64,000 nucleotides of DNA from Psychrobacter vallis (GTDB taxonomy: Bacteria > Pseudomonadota > Gammaproteobacteria > Pseudomonadales > Moraxellaceae). Shown here piece after piece: positions 8,748-17,247 of the stretch (the first letter of the stretch is position 1; the number at the start of each line of letters is the position of its first letter). The notes beneath the pieces were generated by a model. It was not told where the DNA came from. It saw nothing but the letters and a program-made list of their open reading frames with translations, and ran no database searches. The position numbers were made by a program, and so were the translations under genes. The stretch lies in NCBI RefSeq assembly GCF_904846715.1, contig NZ_CAJHBU010000002.1, forward strand, positions 237,526 through 301,525. The letters are read 5' to 3'.

Positions 8748-10340
8748 TTATATCACGCTCAACGCTCTATTTATAGCTTGTTGCCACTTATAAAGATGCG
8801 CCTCACGCACATCAACAGACATGGTGGGTTCAAAAACTCGATCGACTTGCCATGAGGCTTGCATCGTTGCTTCATCATATAGACCGGTTTTTAACCCAGC
8901 AAGTAACGCCGCACCTTTGGCCGTGATTTCTGTATCTTTTGGACGCAGTACCGGCACATCCAGCAAATCTGCCTGAAACTGCATGAGTAAGTCATTATTA
9001 GCAGCCCCGCCATCCACTCTTAGCTCGGTGAGTGGCTGAGGACTGTCTTTTTGCATAGCGATCAGTACGTCGTAAGTTTGATAGGCAATCGCTTCTAAAG
9101 CCGCTCGCGCAATATGAGCTTTGGTGGTGCCACGGTTCATCCCCGTAATACTCGCGCTGATATCCGAGCGCCAATAAGGAGCCCCAAGCCCTGTAAATGC
9201 AGGCAGCAATACTACCTCGCCACTACTATCGACTTGCCGTGCCAAATGTTCAACCTCACCGCTTTGTTGAATCATACCCAGATTATCGCGCAGCCACTGG
9301 ACAATGGCACCTGCCATAAATACACTGCCTTCTAGGGCATAAGTAACTTCCTTTTTTGGTGGTTGTAACATGCGTCGTCCTGATTGGACGATTTGATCAA
9401 ATGAGAGACTCTCTGGACGAGTTGACGCAGATTTTCGTTGCCAAGCGATGGTGGTCAATAGTTTATGCTCACTGAGCTTGGGTTTTTGGCCAATATTCAT
9501 CAGCATAAAACAACCCGTACCATACGTATTTTTGGCCATGCCTGCATCAAGGCAACCTTGTCCAAACAGCGCCGCTTGTTGGTCGCCCAATACCGCATGA
9601 ATAGGAATCTGTTTGGCAAATAATCCTTTTTTGGTTTTCCCAAAATCACCATCAGAAGACAAAACTTTGGGCAACATACCCATCGGTATCGCAAAAAGAG
9701 CACATAAGTCTTCTGACCACGCCATTTTATGGATGTCATATAACAAAGTACGAGAAGCATTGGTCACATCAATGACATGCTCACCACCTGTGAGCTTGTA
9801 TATGAGCCAACTGTCTATGGTGCCGACCGCTATTTCGCCTTTGTTGGCGCGCGTACGCCATTTAGGATTGTGTTCTAGCAGCCAAGCGATTTTGCTGGCA
9901 CTAAAATACGGATCTAAGCGTAAGCCTGTGATACGTTGTATGTCACTTGCTATGTCGTCCTGATTGCCATTATTGATGCTGGTAGGAAGCTCAGTCGCAA
10001 GGGTTTTACAATAGTTTGCGGTGCGTCTGTCTTGCCAAATGATGGCAGGCGCTAAAGGTTTGCCCGTTTGTTTATCCCAAATAACAATGGACTCGCGCTG
10101 ATTGGTAATCGCAATACTGTTAACATCGGTAGCGAGTAGTCCTGCTTGGTTAATCACATCATGGGCACAACTGATTTGAGTTTGCCAAATTTGCTGCGCG
10201 TCTTGTTCAACAAAATCTGCTTGTGGCGTTTTTAACGTCGTCGGCTGCTGTGCCATTTTAATTGGACGCGCATGATCATCGTATAATATCGCTCGACTTG
10301 ACGTTGTCCCTTGATCTAAGGCCAAAATATATCCTGCCAT
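8748..10340 (-). CDS. glpK: glycerol kinase
   Basis: 530 aa FGGY-family kinase that phosphorylates glycerol to sn-glycerol-3-phosphate with ATP. Visible signatures are LALDQGTTSSRAIL at the N-terminus, AITNQRE, the substrate region ITGLRLDPYFSASKIAW, and the C-terminal DGGAANNDLLMQFQAD. The start ATG has AGGG 8 nt upstream. It is ~30 residues longer than the usual ~500. Compared with the E. coli enzyme as I remember it, residues ~300-332 (TIAWQRKSAS onward) are an extra basic segment just before YALEGSVFMAGA. No glpF or glpD adjoins it. It is divergent from the efflux operon. Confidence 0.95.
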   Translation of the reverse strand: MAGYILALDQGTTSSRAILYDDHARPIKMAQQPTTLKTPQADFVEQDAQQIWQTQISCAHDVINQAGLLATDVNSIAITNQRESIVIWDKQTGKPLAPAIIWQDRRTANYCKTLATELPTSINNGNQDDIASDIQRITGLRLDPYFSASKIAWLLEHNPKWRTRANKGEIAVGTIDSWLIYKLTGGEHVIDVTNASRTLLYDIHKMAWSEDLCALFAIPMGMLPKVLSSDGDFGKTKKGLFAKQIPIHAVLGDQQAALFGQGCLDAGMAKNTYGTGCFMLMNIGQKPKLSEHKLLTTIAWQRKSASTRPESLSFDQIVQSGRRMLQPPKKEVTYALEGSVFMAGAIVQWLRDNLGMIQQSGEVEHLARQVDSSGEVVLLPAFTGLGAPYWRSDISASITGMNRGTTKAHIARAALEAIAYQTYDVLIAMQKDSPQPLTELRVDGGAANNDLLMQFQADLLDVPVLRPKDTEITAKGAALLAGLKTGLYDEATMQASWQVDRVFEPTMSVDVREAHLYKWQQAINRALSVI

Positions 10341-10709
10341 TACTCACACCCTGTTTTATCTCACTCATTTATATTTTATAGCTTTCTATTCATCGCTATC
10401 ACCTATTTATGATGCTTGAGACCGTATTGTAGAAAAACCAGCAAATTCAAAAAATCTCAACACTTAACCTTCTGATCTTTAAGTCAATCTATTTTTATTA
10501 CCTATTAACAAATGATGATATCATCTAGTATAGAAACAGATGTTTAGCACAAAATTATGATTCGTTCAACGCTATGCAAGAGAATACTAAGCATTGACCG
10601 GTCACCATTGTGGTACTACAGTGTACGCCTTATTGTTAATGACAAAATTCCAGTCTCTATTGATAGTCTATAGTATCGTCCCCGATTTAACAGTGATGGG
10701 TTATAAACA
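10341..10709. other. intergenic region between glpK and the export operon
   Basis: 369 bp separating divergent genes; it must hold both promoters. I see no convincing paired -35/-10, operator palindrome or structured RNA in it. Confidence 0.5.
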
Positions 10710-10772
10710 ATGACTCCTGTCAATAACTCTAAAATACCTTGCATTCTAATTAATAGCTTGTGCGACTTATGA
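10710..10772 (+). CDS. possible 20-codon leader ORF overlapping the tolC-like start
   Basis: ATG at 10710 opens 20 codons (MTPVNNSKIPCILINSLCDL) that stop at TGA 10770-10772. The stop overlaps the ATG of the next gene as ATGA. A weak GGG lies ~9 nt before its start. The downstream gene lacks a Shine-Dalgarno of its own, which would fit translational coupling. A short ORF by chance is equally possible. Confidence 0.35.
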   Translation: MTPVNNSKIPCILINSLCDL

Positions 10773-12430
10773 AATTTGCCTTATCGACACTGTCTAGTGC
10801 TGTAATTGCAGTGACACTTATAAGTCTAACTGTATCTGCCTCCGCTAACGCGAACGAAAATCATAATATTGAATGGCAACATGACATAACACCAGTCGCA
10901 GTGACACAAATTATCGACGCTGATAGTGCTGACAGTCAAATTAATACTCAAAATCTAACCGTAGTGACAAATACTGATACTGATAAAGTTGAGCGCCAAA
11001 CTGGCTTGACTACTTTGATTGACCCTATCACTCATAAAAGTATCGATAACAGTTATCCATTAGAAGTCTCTAGCCTGTTAAGCCTTGAGCAAGCTCAAAA
11101 TATTCTATTGCAAGTGTCACCAAAAATTGCTGCCAATCAAGCCGCAATTGCCGCTAGCGAATATCAAACGGACGCGCTTAGAACCATAGACAACCCGTTG
11201 GTATTTGCCAGAGTATCAGCCAGTGCTTATAACCTAGATACAGATATTGATTTATCCACGCTCAAGAGTGGTCTTATCAATGAGGTAAATGACGGTGTTA
11301 CCCCTTCTGTTCCTATCCTACCTGACTTGCCAAATTTTGGAGAGTTAATCGGTGAACGTATTCCTGATTCATACGAATTAAAGCGCTCAGGCTCAACGAC
11401 AGGTGCAGGCATTGGTGTGGCATGGCCAATTTATACCGCTGGACGCGCAGCAGCATTAACGGGAGTATCTAATGCCCGTACCCAAGAAGTGCTAGCAGAC
11501 AGCATACTCGATAAAAACGAACTATATAACACCTTGATTGAACGGTATTTTAAGGCGCAACTGGCAATCATTGCCGCTTATTTACGTGACGATGCTTATG
11601 ATACGTTACAGCAGACCGATCACATGGCAGAGCGATTGTTTGAAGAAGGTTTCATCTCACGCGTTGATCGCTTGGAAGCACAATCAGCACTTGCCGACGC
11701 AAAAAGCGAATCGGTGAAGGCTAATAATGATGCGCGTCTTGCGATGATGGCTTTGCAGCGGCTACTGCGCACGGATTACCGTATCAAACCCACGACGCCT
11801 CTGTTTGTCTCCAGTCGCCCTCTACCAGAGGTCAATTACTTTCAGAATTTAGCACTCACCAACCATCCCAGTCTGCAAAAAGTTGCTGCCAAACGCGCAC
11901 AGGCTCAGCAACTACATGCGCTATCAGATACCGGTTATAAGCCCACGGTCCTGCTATATGGCTATGGACAAGTCGAAAAAGACCCAAGCTGGGTAGCAGG
12001 CGTCTCTGCGAGCTGGAAACTCTGGGGCGGACTTGATAAAACAGCGTCACTGGCATCAAGTAATGCCAAAATACGCCAAGCCGATCTGTCTGAAATTGAG
12101 GTCAGTGACAATTTATTATTGCTGGTCGAAAAAAACTGGCATGATGTCAATAATGCTCAGTCCCGTTATCAGGCATTACAAAGCAACGTGGACTTGGCCG
12201 CAGAAGTATTGCGTTTGCGTCGATTGGGACTACAAGAAGGCCTGAACACACCTATCGATGTGGTACAAGCACAGACACAATATCTCAAATCACGCACTGA
12301 ACAAGCGCAATCAGCAAACAGTTATGTACAAGCATTGGCAGCTCTTATGCAAAGCTGCGGTACGCCACTCGCCTTTAACGCTTATCTCAATGCCGCTGAC
12401 ATCCACCTGCCGACTTTGTATACTGAATGA
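10769..12430 (+). CDS. TolC-family outer-membrane efflux channel
   Basis: 553 aa from ATG 10769; an in-frame GTG at 10760 would add three residues. The N-terminus is a signal peptide (MKFALSTLSSAVIAVTLISLTVSASA). After a ~65-residue linker, two OEP repeats follow, with features such as LSLEQAQNILLQVSPKIAANQAAIAA, GVAWPIYTAGR and VSASWKLWGG, and long helices that form the periplasmic tunnel. Role: outer-membrane duct of a tripartite exporter. It is the first gene of a five-gene plus-strand operon with a HlyD adaptor and ABC-2 permeases. Confidence 0.9.
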   Translation: MKFALSTLSSAVIAVTLISLTVSASANANENHNIEWQHDITPVAVTQIIDADSADSQINTQNLTVVTNTDTDKVERQTGLTTLIDPITHKSIDNSYPLEVSSLLSLEQAQNILLQVSPKIAANQAAIAASEYQTDALRTIDNPLVFARVSASAYNLDTDIDLSTLKSGLINEVNDGVTPSVPILPDLPNFGELIGERIPDSYELKRSGSTTGAGIGVAWPIYTAGRAAALTGVSNARTQEVLADSILDKNELYNTLIERYFKAQLAIIAAYLRDDAYDTLQQTDHMAERLFEEGFISRVDRLEAQSALADAKSESVKANNDARLAMMALQRLLRTDYRIKPTTPLFVSSRPLPEVNYFQNLALTNHPSLQKVAAKRAQAQQLHALSDTGYKPTVLLYGYGQVEKDPSWVAGVSASWKLWGGLDKTASLASSNAKIRQADLSEIEVSDNLLLLVEKNWHDVNNAQSRYQALQSNVDLAAEVLRLRRLGLQEGLNTPIDVVQAQTQYLKSRTEQAQSANSYVQALAALMQSCGTPLAFNAYLNAADIHLPTLYTE

Positions 12431-12474
12431 TGATTTCATATTAAAAATTATCAGGTATATTGGTAAGCGCTCAT

Positions 12475-13422
12475 ATGACTATTATGCAGCTACTAAATGG
12501 TCATCCTATAACTACTAATGACCATACTATTAATAATCCTATTGTGAATAACTGTTTTATGAAAAAAATGACTTTCAAATTGACAAGTTGGCTACCGCCT
12601 TTATTAAACACATGGCGTATCGCGAATAGCTCTAATATTTGGGCACATTGCGCGAGCGTCGGTTTTTTTGGTTTTTTGTCCATTTTTCCAGTAATGGCTG
12701 TATTTGTGCTGCTTTATGGACTCGCATTTTCACCTATTGAGATGCAAGAACAGATCTCACTTTTGCGTTCCTTTATACCTAACACCGTATATGAAGTCCT
12801 TGATTCGCGCTTAAGCGAGTTAGCCTCTAACACCTCATCCACACTCACTCTCAGTCTTCTTGTCTCAACCTTACTCGCCCTTTATGCTGGCTCTAAAGGC
12901 ATAAAATCTTTAATTATTCTTATCAATCTTGCCTTTTATATCACCCAAGAACGTAGCTTAATACAGGGCACGATTCGAGCGGTTGGTTTGACCTTTGCCG
13001 CAGTCGTGGTTTTAATCATAGCGATATCCTCTATTGCTATTATTCCTTTAGTGGCAGCTTATTTCCCCTTCCCTCAAGTGGCTAAGACGATTGCGCTTTG
13101 GAGTAGATGGCCAATATTGGCTGGTATCATATTCTTAAGCTTTTTAGGCCTATATCGCCTAGCCCCGAACCGTGACGCAGTCGCGCTAAAAAAACTGATA
13201 CCAGGCGCAACTCTGGCGACTGTTTTTTGGATTATATTATCTGTGTTGTTTTCGATTTATGTGCAAAACTTTAATAACTATAGTGCTGAGTTTGGAGCAC
13301 TTTCAGCTGCCGTGGTCATTATGCTGTGGCTTTATTATTCAGCATTTATCATCGCTTTTGGTGCTATTTTCAATGCTGAAACCATAGAAAACGCCAAACC
13401 TTGTGCTATTCGTGTGTACTAG
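12475..13422 (+). CDS. YihY/BrkB-family integral membrane protein
   Basis: 315 aa from ATG 12475, which has GGTAAG ~7 nt upstream. ATG 12559 (287 aa) is an alternative that places the first membrane helix at a more usual distance. Six hydrophobic segments are visible, beginning CASVGFFGFLSIFPVMAVFVLLYGL, plus the family feature GALSAAVVIMLWLYYSAFIIAFGAIFNAE near the C-terminus. The family is inner-membrane and of unsettled function. Its place between a TolC-type channel and a HlyD adaptor suggests a role with the exporter, although such genes also sit in operons by chance. Confidence 0.8.
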   Translation: MTIMQLLNGHPITTNDHTINNPIVNNCFMKKMTFKLTSWLPPLLNTWRIANSSNIWAHCASVGFFGFLSIFPVMAVFVLLYGLAFSPIEMQEQISLLRSFIPNTVYEVLDSRLSELASNTSSTLTLSLLVSTLLALYAGSKGIKSLIILINLAFYITQERSLIQGTIRAVGLTFAAVVVLIIAISSIAIIPLVAAYFPFPQVAKTIALWSRWPILAGIIFLSFLGLYRLAPNRDAVALKKLIPGATLATVFWIILSVLFSIYVQNFNNYSAEFGALSAAVVIMLWLYYSAFIIAFGAIFNAETIENAKPCAIRVY

Positions 13423-13469
13423 TAATAAGCCTTTTATTCTCAACTTTGTTACTTTAGGATCTCACCGTC

Positions 13470-14663
13470 ATGACTGAATTACCACACGAATCAGACAACT
13501 CCCATCAATCAGATGATGCAACCGAGTCAGTAACCTCTCAAGAGGGAAAAGTTTCAGATAATACCACAGAGGATGTGCCTGAGATTGAGGCAGAACAACC
13601 AGTGCCTAGTTATAAACGCACACCAGACAAAACCGATAAATCTATTAAGATAAAAAAAGCGCTTTTTGCCTTAATTTTTCTGATAATAATCGCTGTGATT
13701 GCTTATGGTTTATATAAGAGCAATCAACATAGCGAGCCTACAATCGTGACTTTGCAGGGACAGATGCAAATGCAGCAAACGTCCATAGCATCAAAAGTGT
13801 CAGGACGTATTGCCCAAATCTTAGTGACAGAAGGCGACACCGTTACTGTCGGTCAACAGCTCATTGAAATGGACTCGCCTGAGATTAATGCCAAAATCAA
13901 TCAAGCACGTGCTGGCAAGCAAATGGCGCAAAGTCAGTTAGACAAAGCAGAAAACGGTGCTCGCCCGCAAGAGATTGCTCAAGCAAAGGCGGCATGGCAA
14001 GCCAATAAAGCGGCATCTGATTTGGCAGAAAATACCTATCAGCGTATCAATCGTCTTTATGAAGAAGGCTTAATGGCACGGCAAAAACGCGATGAGGCCT
14101 ATGCTCAGTATTTAGCCACTCAAGATCAAACGGAAGCCGCACGCTTGCAATATGACCTAGCAATGGAAGGCACGCGCAGTGAAGACAAGTCCGCTGCGAC
14201 AGCACAAGTCGCGCAGGTCGATGCCCAACTAGACGAAGCACTAGTGGCAAAAGAAGAGGCCAATTTAAAAAGTCCTATTGCTGGTATTGTTGACAATGTC
14301 ATTGTCAATGCAGGTGAAGTAGTCGGCCAAGGCGTTCCTATTTTAACGCTGGTCAACACTAATGACCAATGGGTGGTGTTAAACGTCACCGAATCCCATT
14401 TAAATAAGTTTGCTATCGGTCAGCAATTTATGGGTACTATTCCCGCGCTGTCATCCGCCAATGAACCTTACACAAGACAATTTACGGTCTACGCCACATC
14501 CACGCTCTCTGATTTTGCGACTTGGCGCCCGACTAACAATGATGATGGCTTTGATGTACGTACCTTTGAAGTAAAAGCGCGGCCAACAAATACTGACGAC
14601 CGTATTCGCTCGGGTATGAGTGTTATTGTGCGTATTGACTCAACCAATCAGACCCAAGAGTAA
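13470..14663 (+). CDS. HlyD-family periplasmic adaptor
   Basis: 397 aa. An acidic cytoplasmic tail of ~65 residues is followed by one membrane helix (ALFALIFLIIIAVIAYGLY). A biotinyl-lipoyl half-motif (SIASKVSGRIAQILVTEGDTVTVGQQLIEMDS) comes next, then a long coiled-coil hairpin rich in Ala/Gln/Glu. The second half-motif (LKSPIAGIVDNVIVNAGEVVGQG) and a beta-barrel domain complete it. It bridges inner-membrane permeases to a TolC-type channel. It lies 47 bp after the YihY gene and 3 bp before the permease, so it is in one transcript with them. Confidence 0.9.
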   Translation: MTELPHESDNSHQSDDATESVTSQEGKVSDNTTEDVPEIEAEQPVPSYKRTPDKTDKSIKIKKALFALIFLIIIAVIAYGLYKSNQHSEPTIVTLQGQMQMQQTSIASKVSGRIAQILVTEGDTVTVGQQLIEMDSPEINAKINQARAGKQMAQSQLDKAENGARPQEIAQAKAAWQANKAASDLAENTYQRINRLYEEGLMARQKRDEAYAQYLATQDQTEAARLQYDLAMEGTRSEDKSAATAQVAQVDAQLDEALVAKEEANLKSPIAGIVDNVIVNAGEVVGQGVPILTLVNTNDQWVVLNVTESHLNKFAIGQQFMGTIPALSSANEPYTRQFTVYATSTLSDFATWRPTNNDDGFDVRTFEVKARPTNTDDRIRSGMSVIVRIDSTNQTQE

Positions 14664-14666
14664 GTC

Positions 14667-15986
14667 ATGAGCCTAACTAAGCTAAGTGGGGCTTTTATAC
14701 GCAGTGCTGCCTACGAGCGACGGTTTTTAACCAAGAATCCATGGGACTTCACCATGGTAGTCTGGATACCGTTGATAACGGTATTAGTCATTTGGTGGAT
14801 ATTTTCACAAACTCAAATTACCGACTTGCCCATTGGAGTCATAGATCAAGACAACAGTCCTGTTGCCAATACCGCCGTACGTTACTTAGAAGCCAGTCCT
14901 ACTCTGACGGTGAGACAGCTTTATTACTCAAATGCTGAGGCAGAAGCAGCGATCTTGCAACGTGATATTTATGCAGTTGTGATTATCCCTGAAAACTTTT
15001 CTCGCAATATTTTATCTGGCAAACCTGCCCCATTAATTTTGCAAGTAAACGCTCAGTATGGTACACACTCGGGTATCATTCAAACCAGTGTTCAAGCCGT
15101 CGCTGGTACATTATCAGCAGGCGTTGAGATACAACAGTTAGTCAAACAAGGCATCGCACCAACCCAAGCGGCAATTGCTTACTCACCAATTAAAATACAG
15201 CGCATCAGCCTATTCAACGCAGCAACCGACTATCAGCAGTTTTTAGCATCAACCGTCATCCCTGCTCTATTGCACATTTTGGCAATGGTCATCGGTGCGA
15301 CGACCATTGGTCGTGAATTGCGTGACAAAAAACTTGGTCACTGGTATCGCTTTATCAATACGGAGATTTCTGATAAAGCTTTTCTCACGAAAAATGAAAC
15401 AACATCAGCGTTAGAAACAGCTCAAACGAACAATAGTCAACATTTTAATAATAAAGGCAAGCTGCCTAACAAACATCTCGAGCAAGTAAGTGTCGTAGTT
15501 TTATTATTTGGCTTGTTGGGTAAATACCTTTGGCCAATGTTGGCTTATAGCATTTGGGCAATGCTGGCTTTATTGCTATCTAGGCCTCAAGAGTCCATTG
15601 CCATCGGCTCAATCCTTGCTACTTATGCCGGTTTAATACTACTAATAATGCTATCCTTTTGGCTCGGCGCTATTTTTACTTTAAGCTCATTTTCATTACG
15701 AATGGGCTTGTCTGCTACTGCTTTTATTTCCGCCCCTTCTTATGCGTTTGCAGGTGTCACTTTCCCCTATATCGCTATTAGCAGCAGTGCTCAGCATTGG
15801 TCAAACGCCCTACCGCTCACTCACTATCTAAAATTGCATGTTGCTCAATTGCAGATGCACGCGCCTGCTGCCGTATCATTACCGATTGTCTATGGGCTGA
15901 CCATCGCAACGATGATTGCGATGAGCTTGACTGCTTTATTAACCAAACGCGCACTGGCGCACCCTGAACGCTGGGGAGCACGCTGA
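14667..15986 (+). CDS. ABC-2 type transporter permease
   Basis: 439 aa. One N-terminal membrane helix (WDFTMVVWIPLITVLVIWWIF) is followed by a large periplasmic domain with the usual IGVIDQDNSP and Y.VVIIPENFSRNIL motifs. A C-terminal bundle of five helices follows; this is the YhhJ/YbhR-like ABC2_membrane_3 layout. An unusual hydrophilic insertion of ~45 residues (about 230-275, Asn/Thr/Lys rich) sits just after the first C-terminal helix. Its stop overlaps the next permease start by 1 nt. No nucleotide-binding subunit is encoded beside it. Confidence 0.88.
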   Translation: MSLTKLSGAFIRSAAYERRFLTKNPWDFTMVVWIPLITVLVIWWIFSQTQITDLPIGVIDQDNSPVANTAVRYLEASPTLTVRQLYYSNAEAEAAILQRDIYAVVIIPENFSRNILSGKPAPLILQVNAQYGTHSGIIQTSVQAVAGTLSAGVEIQQLVKQGIAPTQAAIAYSPIKIQRISLFNAATDYQQFLASTVIPALLHILAMVIGATTIGRELRDKKLGHWYRFINTEISDKAFLTKNETTSALETAQTNNSQHFNNKGKLPNKHLEQVSVVVLLFGLLGKYLWPMLAYSIWAMLALLLSRPQESIAIGSILATYAGLILLIMLSFWLGAIFTLSSFSLRMGLSATAFISAPSYAFAGVTFPYIAISSSAQHWSNALPLTHYLKLHVAQLQMHAPAAVSLPIVYGLTIATMIAMSLTALLTKRALAHPERWGAR

Positions 15987-17179
15987 TGTCATTATCGCCA
16001 AAAGATCATTTATCTACCGAAACGACAGCTGCAGACTCATACTCATCACAAAAATTTTTAGACAGTTTTTTGCAGACTATTAAAGATATCTTTTCTGATA
16101 AAGGTGTGCTTTTATTATTAATGATTGCGCCCGTTATTTACGGTTTCTTTTATCCTTGGCCCTATTCGAGCGAAGTGATCAATCATGTGCCAGTGGGTAT
16201 CATTGATAAAGAAAATAGCAATCTGTCAAGTACCCTCATCCGTTATGCGAGTGCCAGTCCGCAGTTAGATACACGGCGTTTTATCGATGAGCAAACGGCC
16301 AAAGAAGCCATGTGGTCAAACGACATCGCTGGATATATGATCATTCCAAGTGGACTGGAGCAACAAATACTGTCTGGAAAATCCGCAAGTGTCAGCGTTC
16401 TTGGCAACGGTGGTTATTTTTTGTTGAACAAAAACGTACAAATGGGGTTTTTACAAGCAGTCAGCACGGTTTCAGCAGGTATTGAGGTCAAAAAAAGCGT
16501 GGCGCAAGGGGCATATTCAGCTACCGCAGCAGCCAACACTCAAGCTGTGCCGTTGAAAATTATCCCTTTATACAATCAAACTGAAGGTTATGGTGCTTAC
16601 GTCGTACCAGCAGTCTCTATTCTTATTTTGCAGCAAACCCTTTTGATCGCCACAGCAATGCTAATTGGCACGTGGTATGAGCAACGTCGTCATATGACCA
16701 GCATAAGCGGCTGGCTTGGGCGTATTGTAGCGCTTAGTATGTTCAGCTTTATAGTCGGCTGCTTTTATTATGGCTGGGCATTTGAGCTCCATCACTATCC
16801 ACGTGGACAAAATATGATCGGAAGTTTGTTATTTTTAACACTGTTTTGTCCGACAGTAGCCACACTTGGATGCTTACTGGGGCTCTGGTTTCGACAACGT
16901 GAGCGCAGTATGCAACTCTTAATCTTTAGCTCACTGCCCATGTTTTTTGTGAGTGGCTATCCATGGCCCGCAGATCAACTTCCAGAGTTGCTACAAATCA
17001 TACGTTGGCTCATACCAACAACGCCTGCCATCAATACATCTGTCCAACTGAATCAAATGGGTGCCAATGTCTCGCAAGTTGCTATGGGATTTTACGCATT
17101 GATAGCATTGTGGGCGTTTTACTTTGCCTTGCTCATGTTGGTTCGCCGGCACCTTTCAACAAGAATCGATAAAAGATGA
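15986..17179 (+). CDS. ABC-2 type transporter permease
   Basis: 397 aa, paralogous to the preceding permease and translationally coupled to it (TGATG overlap). It has one N-terminal helix (VLLLLMIAPVIYGFF), a periplasmic domain with VGIIDKENSNLSSTLIRYASASP and GYMIIPSGLEQQILSG, and a C-terminal five-helix bundle. The two permeases probably form a heterodimeric membrane domain that hands substrate to the HlyD/TolC partners. Substrate unknown. Confidence 0.88.
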   Translation: MSLSPKDHLSTETTAADSYSSQKFLDSFLQTIKDIFSDKGVLLLLMIAPVIYGFFYPWPYSSEVINHVPVGIIDKENSNLSSTLIRYASASPQLDTRRFIDEQTAKEAMWSNDIAGYMIIPSGLEQQILSGKSASVSVLGNGGYFLLNKNVQMGFLQAVSTVSAGIEVKKSVAQGAYSATAAANTQAVPLKIIPLYNQTEGYGAYVVPAVSILILQQTLLIATAMLIGTWYEQRRHMTSISGWLGRIVALSMFSFIVGCFYYGWAFELHHYPRGQNMIGSLLFLTLFCPTVATLGCLLGLWFRQRERSMQLLIFSSLPMFFVSGYPWPADQLPELLQIIRWLIPTTPAINTSVQLNQMGANVSQVAMGFYALIALWAFYFALLMLVRRHLSTRIDKR

Positions 17180-17222
17180 ACAAAAAAAGCGCCTACAATA
17201 CCAGTAGGCGCTTTTTTGTTCA
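17179..17222. terminator. bidirectional rho-independent terminator
   Basis: Stem AAAAAAGCGCCTAC / GTAGGCGCTTTTTT with a 7-nt loop between the end of the exporter operon and the convergent sthA. The T-run is present in both directions. Confidence 0.95.
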
Positions 17223-17247
17223 CAGTATCTTCTAAACACTTTATAAA

